Source of the DNA: Cytobacillus oceanisediminis | GTDB taxonomy: Bacteria > Bacillota > Bacilli > Bacillales > Cytobacillaceae | Assembly: GCF_003182355.1 (NCBI RefSeq) | Contig: NZ_QGTW01000006.1 | Coordinates: 229,134 to 293,133, forward strand | Length of the DNA stretch: 64,000 nucleotides | Reading direction: 5' to 3' | Shown here: in pieces, positions 49,794 through 57,021 of the stretch | Position numbering within the stretch: position 1 is the stretch's first letter | Layout of the letters: every line of letters begins with the position of its first letter | Made by a program: the position numbers and the translations under genes | Notes under the pieces: model-generated | The model's database searches: none | Told to the model about the DNA's origin: nothing | The model's input: the letters and a program-made list of their open reading frames with translations, nothing else

Positions 49794-51962
49794 TTATTGC
49801 ACCTTCTTCATTTCGACTTTTTCCAGCTGGGCAGCACATGCCTTAAATTCCGGCATGCGGGAAATTGGATCCAGCGCAGCTATGGTTAATAGATTAATAG
49901 AGTCTTCATGTCCAAAATGGTAAGGAACGAAAACCGTATCCTTTCGAATTGCTTCTGTTATTTTCACTTTATAAATGGCTTCGCCCCTTCTAGTAAACAG
50001 GCGGACTCTTTCTTCATGTTCCATATTGTATTTTGCTGCTGTTTCAGGATGGACCTCCACAAACGGCTCAGGACACATGTCATGCAGGAACGGAATCCTT
50101 CTTGTCTGGTTGCCGGATAAATAGTGGTATACAACACGCCCGGTTGTTAAGCGGAGCGGATATTTTTCACAAGGCTCTTCAGCCGGCGGCCGGTATGGAA
50201 GTGCACATATTTTAGCTTTACCATCAGGGTGATAGAACTTTTTATCAAGAAACATATGCGGTGTTCCCTGGTCATTTTCATCCTTGCAAGGCCAGAATAC
50301 ACCGTCCTGTTTATCGATCTTTTCCCATGTGGCACCATAGTAGTCGGCATATCCGCCTTTACTTGCCAATCTGAATTCATCTGCAACATCTCTTGCTGAT
50401 TTCAAGTGGGAAAATTGCTTTCCTCTTCCTAGCCGTTCAGCCAGCTCTACTTGAATCTGCCAGTCTGGCTTGGATTCTCCTAATGGCTCCTGTGCTTTAT
50501 TGATTTTGATGATGCGTCCTTCAATGTTCGTTACAGTTCCTTCATCTTCAGACCAGGTTACGGATGGAAGAATGACATCTGCAAATTCCGCTGATTCTGA
50601 AAGATAGAAATCTGAGCAAACCATGAAATCCAAAGTTTTCAGCGCTTTTCTTACAAAGTTCTGATTTGGGGCTGATACAGCCGGATTTGAGCAAAGCAGA
50701 TACAAACCGCGAATTGTTTTCTTCTCCATTAGTTCAAACATTTCGTATGCGGAAACACCCGGTTTCGGCATTTCATCAGGTGTGATGTTCCATACCTGGC
50801 AAACCTCTTTAACATGTTCAGGATTTGTAATTTTACGGTACCCTGGCAGCAAATCGGATTTTTGTCCATGCTCCCTTCCGCCCTGGCCGTTACCCTGGCC
50901 TGTAAAAGTGGCTACCCCTGCTTTCGGGCGGCCGATTTTCCCTGTTACAAGCGCCATATTTGTGTAAGCTGACACATTGTCTACACCTTTATGCTGCTGT
51001 TCGACTCCGCGTGCAAACATAACAACCGCATTTGGCGCCTTGCCGTAAAGCTCTGCTGCACGAATTATTTTTTCAGGTGCCACACCAGTCAGCATGCTGG
51101 TATATTCCGGGGTAAAATCTTTAACAAGCTCTTTCGTTTCTTCAAATCCGTTTGTATGGTTGTTGATAAATTCCTCATCTATATAGCCTAATTCGATTAA
51201 TTGATTAACAATCCCATTTGCAAGTGCAAGGTCAGTTCCCGGCTGCAAATCAAGGTGAAGGTCTGCTCTTCTGGCAATCGGTGTTTCACGCGGATCTACC
51301 ACTATGATATAACCGCCCCTTTCCTGCACATTCCAGATTCGGAACATGGAAGTTGGATGGCATTCAGCCGTGTTGCTTCCTGCAATAAATAGACAATCTG
51401 TTTCATGGATATCAGTCCATGGCAGTGTTGAACCTCTATCCACACCGAAAGAGCGGAGGAATCCGCCGGCAGCGCTTGACATACAGAAGCGGCCATTGTA
51501 ATCGATATAGCGTGTTCCAAGGGCAACACGTGCAAATTTGCCAGTCAGATAACATTTTTCATTTGTCATGGAAACACCGCTGAACACAGATAATGAATCT
51601 TTTCCATATTCCGTTTGGAGCCCAGTGAATTTCTTGGCAATCAGGTCGTATGCCTCATCCCAGCTTGCTTCCCGGAATCCTTTAGTAGTTCCTTTTAGTG
51701 AAGCATCATCCCGGATCAGCGGTTTTAAAAGCCGGTCCTTATGGTTAGTCTGCTGATAGGCTGTAACACCTTTCGGGCACATTTTTCCGACTGTAACCGG
51801 CCAGTCATACCTCGGTTCAACCCCGATGATTTTATTTGTCTGTGTATTAACCCTCAGATTCATACCGCATTGCATGCCGCAATAGCTGCAATGCGTTTTG
51901 ATTAATTTTTCATTTGGATGGTTTAAATTCTCTATTTCTTTAAAAAACTTATCCCTTTGCAT
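49794..51962 (-). CDS. Molybdopterin nitrate reductase catalytic subunit (NapA/NasC clade)
   Basis: 722 residues, no signal peptide, so cytosolic. N-terminal [4Fe-4S] ligands C25, C28, C32 (HCSYCGMQCGMNL) and C62 (GKMCPKG). The Mo-ligand region YNGRFCMSSAAGGFLRSFG (C160) matches the pattern of NapA/NasC nitrate reductases (R-x-CMxSAxxGF). Cofactor-binding blocks include FIAGSNTAECHPTSMFRIW, VDPRETPIARRADLHLDL, VTGKIGRPKAGVATFTGQGN, GQGGREHGQKSDLLPGYR and LTTGRVVYHYLSGNQTRRIP. The start overlaps the membrane gene by 14 bp. Assimilatory NasC works with NasB; here the partners are membrane and ferredoxin subunits, pointing to a respiratory role (inference). Confidence 0.93.
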   Translation of the reverse strand: MQRDKFFKEIENLNHPNEKLIKTHCSYCGMQCGMNLRVNTQTNKIIGVEPRYDWPVTVGKMCPKGVTAYQQTNHKDRLLKPLIRDDASLKGTTKGFREASWDEAYDLIAKKFTGLQTEYGKDSLSVFSGVSMTNEKCYLTGKFARVALGTRYIDYNGRFCMSSAAGGFLRSFGVDRGSTLPWTDIHETDCLFIAGSNTAECHPTSMFRIWNVQERGGYIIVVDPRETPIARRADLHLDLQPGTDLALANGIVNQLIELGYIDEEFINNHTNGFEETKELVKDFTPEYTSMLTGVAPEKIIRAAELYGKAPNAVVMFARGVEQQHKGVDNVSAYTNMALVTGKIGRPKAGVATFTGQGNGQGGREHGQKSDLLPGYRKITNPEHVKEVCQVWNITPDEMPKPGVSAYEMFELMEKKTIRGLYLLCSNPAVSAPNQNFVRKALKTLDFMVCSDFYLSESAEFADVILPSVTWSEDEGTVTNIEGRIIKINKAQEPLGESKPDWQIQVELAERLGRGKQFSHLKSARDVADEFRLASKGGYADYYGATWEKIDKQDGVFWPCKDENDQGTPHMFLDKKFYHPDGKAKICALPYRPPAEEPCEKYPLRLTTGRVVYHYLSGNQTRRIPFLHDMCPEPFVEVHPETAAKYNMEHEERVRLFTRRGEAIYKVKITEAIRKDTVFVPYHFGHEDSINLLTIAALDPISRMPEFKACAAQLEKVEMKKVQ

Positions 51963-53031
51963 TCTGGTTTGCCTCCTTGACCTTCACTTCATGAGTAGGG
52001 AATCCGGAAAATTGTGCAATCCGGTATTTCCTTCGGCAAGGAAGGCACATTTCTGCAAGATGGTGGCCTTCCTTTGATTTAAATTGAATATCGTTCATGC
52101 CGAGCACATCGACGACATCTTTTGATTGTTCTGATGAAGCAAACTGATCTCCGCACACTTTGCATTCCTTCATGGCTTGCTCCGCATAATGCTCTTTGTA
52201 GTTTCTTGCCAGAACACTCATTGGGCGGAAAGGAATATGTGCCAGCTTTCCAAATGGCAGGTAAATTAAAGTAATTATGACTGACCATTGATGAATCAGG
52301 GACATCGCCGGCTGTCCAGCACCATGTAAAAATATGTTCATAAATGTTAGGGCTAATCCAGTAATACTAACAAGAAGCAGCATATATAACGGCATGAAAT
52401 CATAAAGGAATTTCTGTTCAGCTCTTGCCTGCATGTTTTTCAAGCGGCGGTACAGAGCCATGCAAACGCCCGCTATTACCATTACAGCCGTAATATTCAG
52501 AGCGTTAAAAGAAAGATTTGCGATGATGCCATCCGCAGGAACAGTCATTACCTGCATTCCGAATGCAATAATGTTATAGTAGCCATTGTCGTCCATCGTA
52601 AAGTACATCCAGCCGAAAACGAGCGGAAAAGTAACAAAGCAGGAAAGAATACATCCCCAACCGATTAACACGTGCTGGGTCCATCGGTAAATTCCCCTAT
52701 TCCAGATGAAATTGTAAGTGGCAAGATGTTCAACTGAAGTTTTAGGTGTTGATTTTCGAAATAACAATTTCAGGCCTTTTTTTAGAATGATCTTTGTTGG
52801 AGGGCGTTCACCCCAGGCAATAAACCGGGAAAAAAAACCTCCAAGAAAGACGATTGTTCCAACCATATATCCGTAAAGGTTCAAATCCACATGTGTAAAC
52901 ATTCTTGTTCCGATAAAAGATAAGATTGCAAGTGCTGTTACTGATAAAAACATCGACTTAGCAAAGTTTGATGCAAATGCATTGTTTAGTGTATTTCCTG
53001 TTTTTTGATTGACTGCAGCTTTTGCCTGCAT
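51949..53031 (-). CDS. Membrane electron-entry subunit, NarI-like with CxxC tail
   Basis: 360 residues with about six membrane helices (SMFLSVTALAILSFIGTRMF, LYGYMVGTIVFLGGFFSRFI, WTQHVLIGWGCILSCFVTFP, ITAVMVIAGVCMALYRRL, YMLLLVSITGLALTFMNIF, HQWSVIITLIYLPFGKLAHI). His residues at helix ends (TQHVL, LIHQW, KLAHI) are suited to heme b, as in NarI-type quinol oxidising subunits. The C-terminal 80 residues are soluble with ECKVCGDQF and EMCLPCRRKY, a Cys4 metal site. First gene of the operon; likely passes quinol electrons inward. Confidence 0.8.
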   Translation of the reverse strand: MQAKAAVNQKTGNTLNNAFASNFAKSMFLSVTALAILSFIGTRMFTHVDLNLYGYMVGTIVFLGGFFSRFIAWGERPPTKIILKKGLKLLFRKSTPKTSVEHLATYNFIWNRGIYRWTQHVLIGWGCILSCFVTFPLVFGWMYFTMDDNGYYNIIAFGMQVMTVPADGIIANLSFNALNITAVMVIAGVCMALYRRLKNMQARAEQKFLYDFMPLYMLLLVSITGLALTFMNIFLHGAGQPAMSLIHQWSVIITLIYLPFGKLAHIPFRPMSVLARNYKEHYAEQAMKECKVCGDQFASSEQSKDVVDVLGMNDIQFKSKEGHHLAEMCLPCRRKYRIAQFSGFPTHEVKVKEANQNAKG

Positions 53032-53070
53032 ATTAACTCCTCCTCATTCACAAACAATTACCTTAACCTT

Positions 53071-53076
53071 ATTGTA
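53071..53076 (-). promoter_or_regulatory. -10 of the nitrate reductase operon
   Basis: Minus-strand TACAAT with no good -35 at 16-18 bp, typical of an activator-dependent promoter; the paired palindromes lie just upstream, centred about 44 and 65 bp before the inferred start near 53064. Confidence 0.5.
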
Positions 53077-53101
53077 AAAGCGGGAAGAGTTTTTACATAT
53101 C

Positions 53102-53135
53102 GGGGAAACTCCCCATTAGGAGGGGGAAATTCCCC
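53102..53135. promoter_or_regulatory. Two palindromes GGGGA-N3-TCCCC 21 bp apart
   Basis: GGGGAAACTCCCC (53102-53114) and GGGGAAATTCCCC (53123-53135) have identical arms and starts exactly 21 bp apart. They stand upstream of the nitrate reductase operon -10 and are candidates for the NreC-like regulator. A half-like GGGGGATTTATCGG occurs at 53182-53195. The rest of the 53032-53365 gap has no gene. Confidence 0.65.
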
Positions 53136-53365
53136 TATCTTTAACAAAGTGAAACTTTTATGGTGTTTAGTTAAATTAATCGGGGGATTTATCGGAAGTT
53201 GTAACCGTTCACTCTTATTGCAAGTAAATAAACTCACTGCGCACTTAAATTGCAAGCAAGAAATCCGGAATGAATGAGGGAAAATAAAAAAATTGCCTGC
53301 TTTGAGGTCTGCAATTTGAAACTATAGTTAACACTCATCCGTATATCATATGAGGAGGCGGGCTG

Positions 53366-53695
53366 ATGAAAAGGAATTTGATTATAATGCTCATTACATT
53401 ATTGGCGGAATCGGTGATTACACTCTTTATTTCAAGAGCATTATCCATTCGATTTATAGAAATTATGTTTTTTGCAGGAGTAGTTTTTACCGCCTTAAGT
53501 GTATGGTTCTCAGGGAGCGGAGGAACGGTAACGAGATTTATTGACATCACAACAAGTGCCCGAACTGGATTATTAACAAAACGGGAAGAGTTTCACTTCA
53601 GGCCAAATTATGTTGTTCTGGGTTCTGCGATATTCCTTCTTATTGGATTGGTTTTATTTATTTTACTTTTAACAAACGTGATCCCTCCTGCTTAA
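53366..53695 (+). CDS. Small membrane protein (109 aa)
   Basis: Three hydrophobic segments: LIIMLITLLAESVITLFIS, IEIMFFAGVVFTALSVWFSG and VVLGSAIFLLIGLVLFILLL, with a polar loop (TVTRFIDITTSARTGLLTKR) between the second and third. GAGGAGG is 8 nt from the ATG. It is divergent from the nitrate reductase operon and may share its regulatory gap, but no family is recognised and the link is positional only. Confidence 0.8.
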   Translation: MKRNLIIMLITLLAESVITLFISRALSIRFIEIMFFAGVVFTALSVWFSGSGGTVTRFIDITTSARTGLLTKREEFHFRPNYVVLGSAIFLLIGLVLFILLLTNVIPPA

Positions 53696-53716
53696 AATAA
53701 GTGCAGGAGGCCTTTT
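53684..53716 (+). terminator. Terminator of the small membrane protein gene
   Basis: CCTCCTGC and GCAGGAGG pair across 11 nt, followed by CCTTTTG; it overlaps the last codons. Confidence 0.7.
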
Positions 53717-53760
53717 GCATATGATAAAATGAACTTAATCTTTTCGAAGGAGTTGTAAAT

Positions 53761-54009
53761 ATGGCTAAATCAGCTGCAAAAAAATTCCGTGATAAAGCTG
53801 TTCGCGAGGGAAAAAGAAATCCTGAATCGAATCGCAGCCCATTTGCTTTTACGGATATGCGAACAAGACAAACGAAGACCAAGAAAGATCATTTAAATAC
53901 AAGCAGACATAAGAACCGCTTTTCTGAAGAATACAGAAGAGATGGTTCTTTTTATTTTGTTCTGAAAACCTTTCAGCATAATGTATTTTTGGATTCGTTG
54001 ATATCTTGA
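53761..54009 (+). CDS. Small basic protein, end reads into a repeat array
   Basis: 82 residues, Lys/Arg-rich (MAKSAAKKFRDKAVREGKRN, FAFTDMRTRQTKTKKDHLNT). Ribosome site GAAGGAG 8 nt before the ATG. The sequence up to GSFYF looks like a conserved small Bacillus protein; the last 17 residues extend into the TTCGTTGATA array, where the stop codon lies in the first unit. That tail is probably a recent extension by loss of the original stop (inference). Function unknown. Confidence 0.75.
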   Translation: MAKSAAKKFRDKAVREGKRNPESNRSPFAFTDMRTRQTKTKKDHLNTSRHKNRFSEEYRRDGSFYFVLKTFQHNVFLDSLIS

Positions 54010-54084
54010 AAAATTCGTTGATATAATCCCCTTTTTCGTTGATATATCAAAATTTTCGTTGATAAAATGACTTTTTCCTTGATA
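53994..54084 (+). repeat. Phased short repeats, TTCGTTGATA type (5 units)
   Basis: TTCGTTGATA at 53994, 54014, 54035 and 54055 and TTCCTTGATA at 54075: spacings of 20, 21, 20 and 20 bp, with unrelated AT-rich 10-11 bp spacers. Lies between convergent genes. Confidence 0.7.
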
Positions 54085-54177
54085 AATTCATTTTCCAGCT
54101 TAAAATTAATTTTTTTCGTATTCTATATGGGAACATTCATCCTAATTTACCGCCGATCCCTGTAATGACAACAAAAA

Positions 54178-54205
54178 GCGGCCTGTCCATATGGAAACCA
54201 GCCGC
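54178..54205 (-). terminator. Terminator of the 108-residue gene
   Basis: GCGGCTGG pairs with a complementary CAGGCCGC (one bulge), followed by TTTTTG on the minus strand. Confidence 0.8.
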
Positions 54206-54231
54206 GTACCTTCTAAATATTCAATTAAATT

Positions 54232-54558
54232 TTATCCCCTGTTTAAAATGCCCATCTTTTCGATATTTCTGCGGGCTTCTTCATCACCGAGTTCGTAAAT
54301 CATCCCATATATTCCTTCCATACTTGCATCATAATTGCGATTTTGATCCTCCTCTTTCTCTTCCACAAAAGGGACATGCGCCAATTCAAATGTTTTCATA
54401 TCCGCGTCATAATTTCGTCTGATATAATCGGCTAATTTTGCTATTTCTTTATCTGTAGCAAAAATTTTAAACTGCCAGTCAGCATCTTCATCTGGCTCAG
54501 GATATACTTGAGCATTTTCGATATCTATATAGTATGTTTTTTTAGCTTGTTCCATCAT
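54232..54558 (-). CDS. Acidic protein of unknown function (108 aa)
   Basis: Starts MMEQAKKTYYIDIENAQVYP and continues with FKIFATDKEIAKLADYIRRN, then MKTFELAHVPFVEEKEEDQN and a helical GMIYELGDEEARRNIEKMGI. The layout (N-terminal beta strand YYIDIENA, then alpha helices) is that of a small soluble alpha/beta protein found in Bacillus genomes. AGAGGAG overlaps the two adjacent ATGs; the second (54555) may be the real start. No known role. Confidence 0.75.
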   Translation of the reverse strand: MMEQAKKTYYIDIENAQVYPEPDEDADWQFKIFATDKEIAKLADYIRRNYDADMKTFELAHVPFVEEKEEDQNRNYDASMEGIYGMIYELGDEEARRNIEKMGILNRG

Positions 54559-54723
54559 TTCATCTCCTCTTTCTTTTATGGGTATTTACCACAATTGTGT
54601 AGACTTTAACCTTTTCATCGTCCTGATTTATTAGAAGGCATTTTAAATAAGCAATTGGGCATGCTATACCTGTGCAATTTTAGGAAGGTGGCACATATCA
54701 TGAATTTTTTCAGGAGGTATACA

Positions 54724-55236
54724 ATGGGTATTTTAAGCGGTAATCCGAAAGACGAGCCGATGCATTATGGCGAGGTCTATAGCGCATGGTCTTACTTGTT
54801 GGCAGGCAAGGGCATGGCGTCAGCATATCAAACGATGATTAGCCACACCGGAGATGAAGACTTGAAAAAATTGCTTGAAGAAGCTATCCGCCTTTCCAAG
54901 CAAGAAGAAGAACAAATCGAAGCACTCTTAAAGGAGAACGGGATTGGGCTGCCTCCAGCACCGCCGGATCGCCCTGATGCATGTGTGAATGATATTCCAG
55001 CTGGTGCAAGGTTTATGGATCCCGAAGTAGCAGCTAAATTATCTGGGGATATCGCAGCAGGAATGGTTGGATGCAGTACGATTATGGGCCAATGCATTCG
55101 TGAAGACATTTCCGGCATGTTTGGCCAATTCCATACGCAAAAAGCTGCACTGGGTGTTAAGGTTCTCCGTATGAATAAAGAAAAAGGCTGGCTCATTCCT
55201 CCTCCGCTGCATCTTCACAAATCGGATAATTGCTAA
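54724..55236 (+). CDS. DUF3231-family protein
   Basis: 170 residues of a ferritin-like helical bundle type: MHYGEVYSAWSYLLAGKGMA, LLEEAIRLSKQEEEQIEALL, ENGIGLPPAPPDRPDACV, IAAGMVGCSTIMGQCIREDI, GMFGQFHTQKAALGVKVLRM. These are DUF3231 features, a family common in Bacillaceae and often expressed in sporulation or stress. CAGGAGG lies 7 nt before the ATG at 54724; the frame is open upstream without a ribosome site. Function not established. Confidence 0.85.
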   Translation: MGILSGNPKDEPMHYGEVYSAWSYLLAGKGMASAYQTMISHTGDEDLKKLLEEAIRLSKQEEEQIEALLKENGIGLPPAPPDRPDACVNDIPAGARFMDPEVAAKLSGDIAAGMVGCSTIMGQCIREDISGMFGQFHTQKAALGVKVLRMNKEKGWLIPPPLHLHKSDNC

Positions 55237-55280
55237 TAAAAAAACAGACCGAGTACTGTACAACTATCAATACTTAAAGA

Positions 55281-55314
55281 AAAAGAGCAGACCCTGCTTT
55301 CCGTCTGCTCTTTT
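55281..55314. terminator. Terminator of the DUF3231 gene
   Basis: AAAAGAGCAGAC and GTCTGCTCTTTT pair across 10 nt. Confidence 0.85.
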
Positions 55315-55319
55315 ACCAT

Positions 55320-55709
55320 CTTATACGCTTTTTTAAAGCTAGGGCTTAATTCACTCCATACATCGAAAAGATTTTCTTCCGGATCGGAAAAAACAAAGTT
55401 ACGGACAGAATGCCCGGGGTCCCTGCTTTTACCTTTCGAAAAAGAAGCTCTTTGCTCAGACTTTCCAATTGTGCGAGTCCATCTGCTTCAAAAACGCTTG
55501 TTTCCGTCTGTATCCATAAAGTTCATGCTCTCTTGTTCAGAAGATTCGACAAGGAAGAAATTTCAGCTCGCCGTATTGATAATGGGCACTTTATCCTTTT
55601 ATCGTTATAGCTTTCAACCGCTCAAGCTTTTCCATATACCACTTAATGGATTACATGCATTTGTGACAGGTATGTATACTTTTCCGACTCTTAAAAGCTT
55701 TTGCCCCAT
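55320..55709 (-). pseudogene. Decayed VOC/glyoxalase-family gene
   Basis: On the minus strand an ATG at 55709 (AAGGGTG upstream) opens MGQKLLRVGKVYIPVTNACN, the usual start of a VOC protein, but stops after 31 codons. Further pieces follow in other frames: FFLVESSEQESMNFMDTDG, then EADGLAQLESLSKELLF, then RNFVFSDPEENLFDVWSEL near 55370-55340, which matches the C-terminal strand of glyoxalase-like domains. At least two frameshifts and one stop are needed to join them. The remainder of 55315-55780 holds nothing else. Confidence 0.6.
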
Positions 55710-55780
55710 TATATAACACCCTTTATTTAATCCTTCTATTTGCAGATTCTATCCAATCCCATTGAATCCCTTTTTTTATT

Positions 55781-56023
55781 GGCTCTGTTAAAGTTGCGTG
55801 TTAATTTCCGCTCAAGAAACTGCTTTCCGCGGGTGATCCGGGAGCCTCCTCAGCGTTTTACGCCAGCTGGGTCTCCCTTTGGTACGCTATTCCCGCAGGA
55901 CTCTGAACAAGCATCCTTGAATAAAAAACGCACGAAGGAAATCGGAATGCATTTACGAGGAACTCGCGCTTTCCACTCCATTCAGCATGTACTAAATCAA
56001 CACTTAGCTTTAAAACCATAGCC
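55781..56023 (-). repeat. MITE-like repeat, copy D
   Basis: Begins GGCTCTGTTAAAG (55781), contains GGGTCTCCCTTTGGTACGCT and ACGAAGGAAATCGGAATGCA blocks shared with copy A, and ends in a degenerate TTAGCTTTAAAACCATAGCC. Confidence 0.7.
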
Positions 56024-56036
56024 AAATACAAAAAAG

Positions 56037-56067
56037 CCCTAATCTTAAATAAGACTAAGGCTCGGTT
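56037..56067 (-). terminator. Terminator of the 92-residue gene
   Basis: AGCCTTAGTCTT pairs with AAGATTAGGGCT (two mismatches), followed by six T on the minus strand. Confidence 0.75.
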
Positions 56068-56071
56068 TTGT

Positions 56072-56350
56072 TTAAGAATATTTACTATCACTAGAATCAG
56101 GGGAAACCATACCACCGGCGCCGCTTGAATTGATATCAGGTTCAACGCCTTCAGGCTGTGATGGCAGTACTTTATTTTTCTTTTGGTTTGGAAGGCCGGA
56201 ATGCTCCTGGAGATATTTATCATTTTCCATAATCGTTACAACTTGAAAACCCGTTCCATCCAGCTGCTCCTTCAATTGATCAAATACCTTTGTTTGGTCC
56301 TTATTCAATTCCTGTTCATCGTATTGAAGCTCAACGTTAATTGTTTTCAT
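56072..56350 (-). CDS. Small hydrophilic protein (92 aa)
   Basis: MKTINVELQYDEQELNKDQT leads into an amphipathic helix (KVFDQLKEQLDGTGFQVVTI) and then a disordered polar tail rich in Gly, Ser, Pro (INSSGAGGMVSPDSSDS). AAGGAGG is 8 nt from the ATG. No family recognised; carries its own terminator. Confidence 0.75.
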   Translation of the reverse strand: MKTINVELQYDEQELNKDQTKVFDQLKEQLDGTGFQVVTIMENDKYLQEHSGLPNQKKNKVLPSQPEGVEPDINSSGAGGMVSPDSSDSKYS

Positions 56351-56503
56351 GATAGCGACCTCCTTTTTAAAACTATTTTCCCGAATGTCCTTTTCTTAAA
56401 CTACAGCAGCTGCTTTTAAAATGGTAGAGTTTTTTCAATAAATTGTTTATGGTACTAAAAATAGGTTATAAGTAAAATAACAACTAGAACGGGAGCTTGA
56501 TAG

Positions 56504-56641
56504 ATGATTAAGGAAACAGAGTATTTATCGTTTATTAATGAGATTGGGCGCCTGTTTAATGATTATTACAAGTGCCATGATGAGAAAATAAAACAAATTC
56601 TCCTGGATGATATTAGGTTAATCGGGCAGGCACTCCATTAA
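56504..56641 (+). CDS. 45-residue small protein
   Basis: ATG at 56504 is 8 nt after GGGAG. Product MIKETEYLSFINEIGRLFND, then YYKCHDEKIKQILLDDIRLI to a final His; two likely helices, one Cys. No known family. The neighbour 100 bp downstream points the same way. Confidence 0.6.
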   Translation: MIKETEYLSFINEIGRLFNDYYKCHDEKIKQILLDDIRLIGQALH

Positions 56642-56740
56642 ATCACCCTTTTGTCTAAGGATATAAATTCCAATTCGTTCATTCCTTCTGGATTTTTGAA
56701 TATATTTAAAGTATGTTCATCGGAAGAAAGGAGCAGAAGC

Positions 56741-56920
56741 ATGTGGTTTTGGATTCTGATAATCTCCATTCCTATTATAATCTTGGCTATTTTGGAAGAA
56801 ACGATTCAATTTCTCGTTAACCGTAAAATTTTTGGAAAAAGTGAAAAACAGTTTAAACTTAGAGAGAAACTCAGACATGTAAGGAATAAATTTCTGTACA
56901 AGAAAAGCCCTTCCCAATAA
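56741..56920 (+). CDS. Small membrane protein (59 aa)
   Basis: One membrane helix at the N-terminus (MWFWILIISIPIIILAILEE) and a basic cytoplasmic tail (KSEKQFKLREKLRHVRNKFL). AAAGGAG is 7 nt from the ATG at 56741; the frame is open upstream but without a ribosome site. Function unknown. Confidence 0.7.
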   Translation: MWFWILIISIPIIILAILEETIQFLVNRKIFGKSEKQFKLREKLRHVRNKFLYKKSPSQ

Positions 56921-56938
56921 GGAAAGGCTTTTCTTGTA
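56897..56938. terminator. Terminator overlapping the end of the 59-residue gene
   Basis: TACAAGAAAAGCC and GGCTTTTCTTGTA pair around an inner TTCC/GGAA helix, with T's inside the stem arm; a bidirectional form. Confidence 0.75.
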
Positions 56939-57021
56939 TGATTGCAGTTTCGGCGGCTTGCGATGAAATGGCCACCCTTGATCGATCTTACCTATCCTTT
57001 TAGATAGAATATAACAAGAAA

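Noticed and set aside
53994..54084. CRISPR array
   Set aside because: Repeats are only about 10 bp, spacers about 10 bp and degenerate, with no cas genes in the window.
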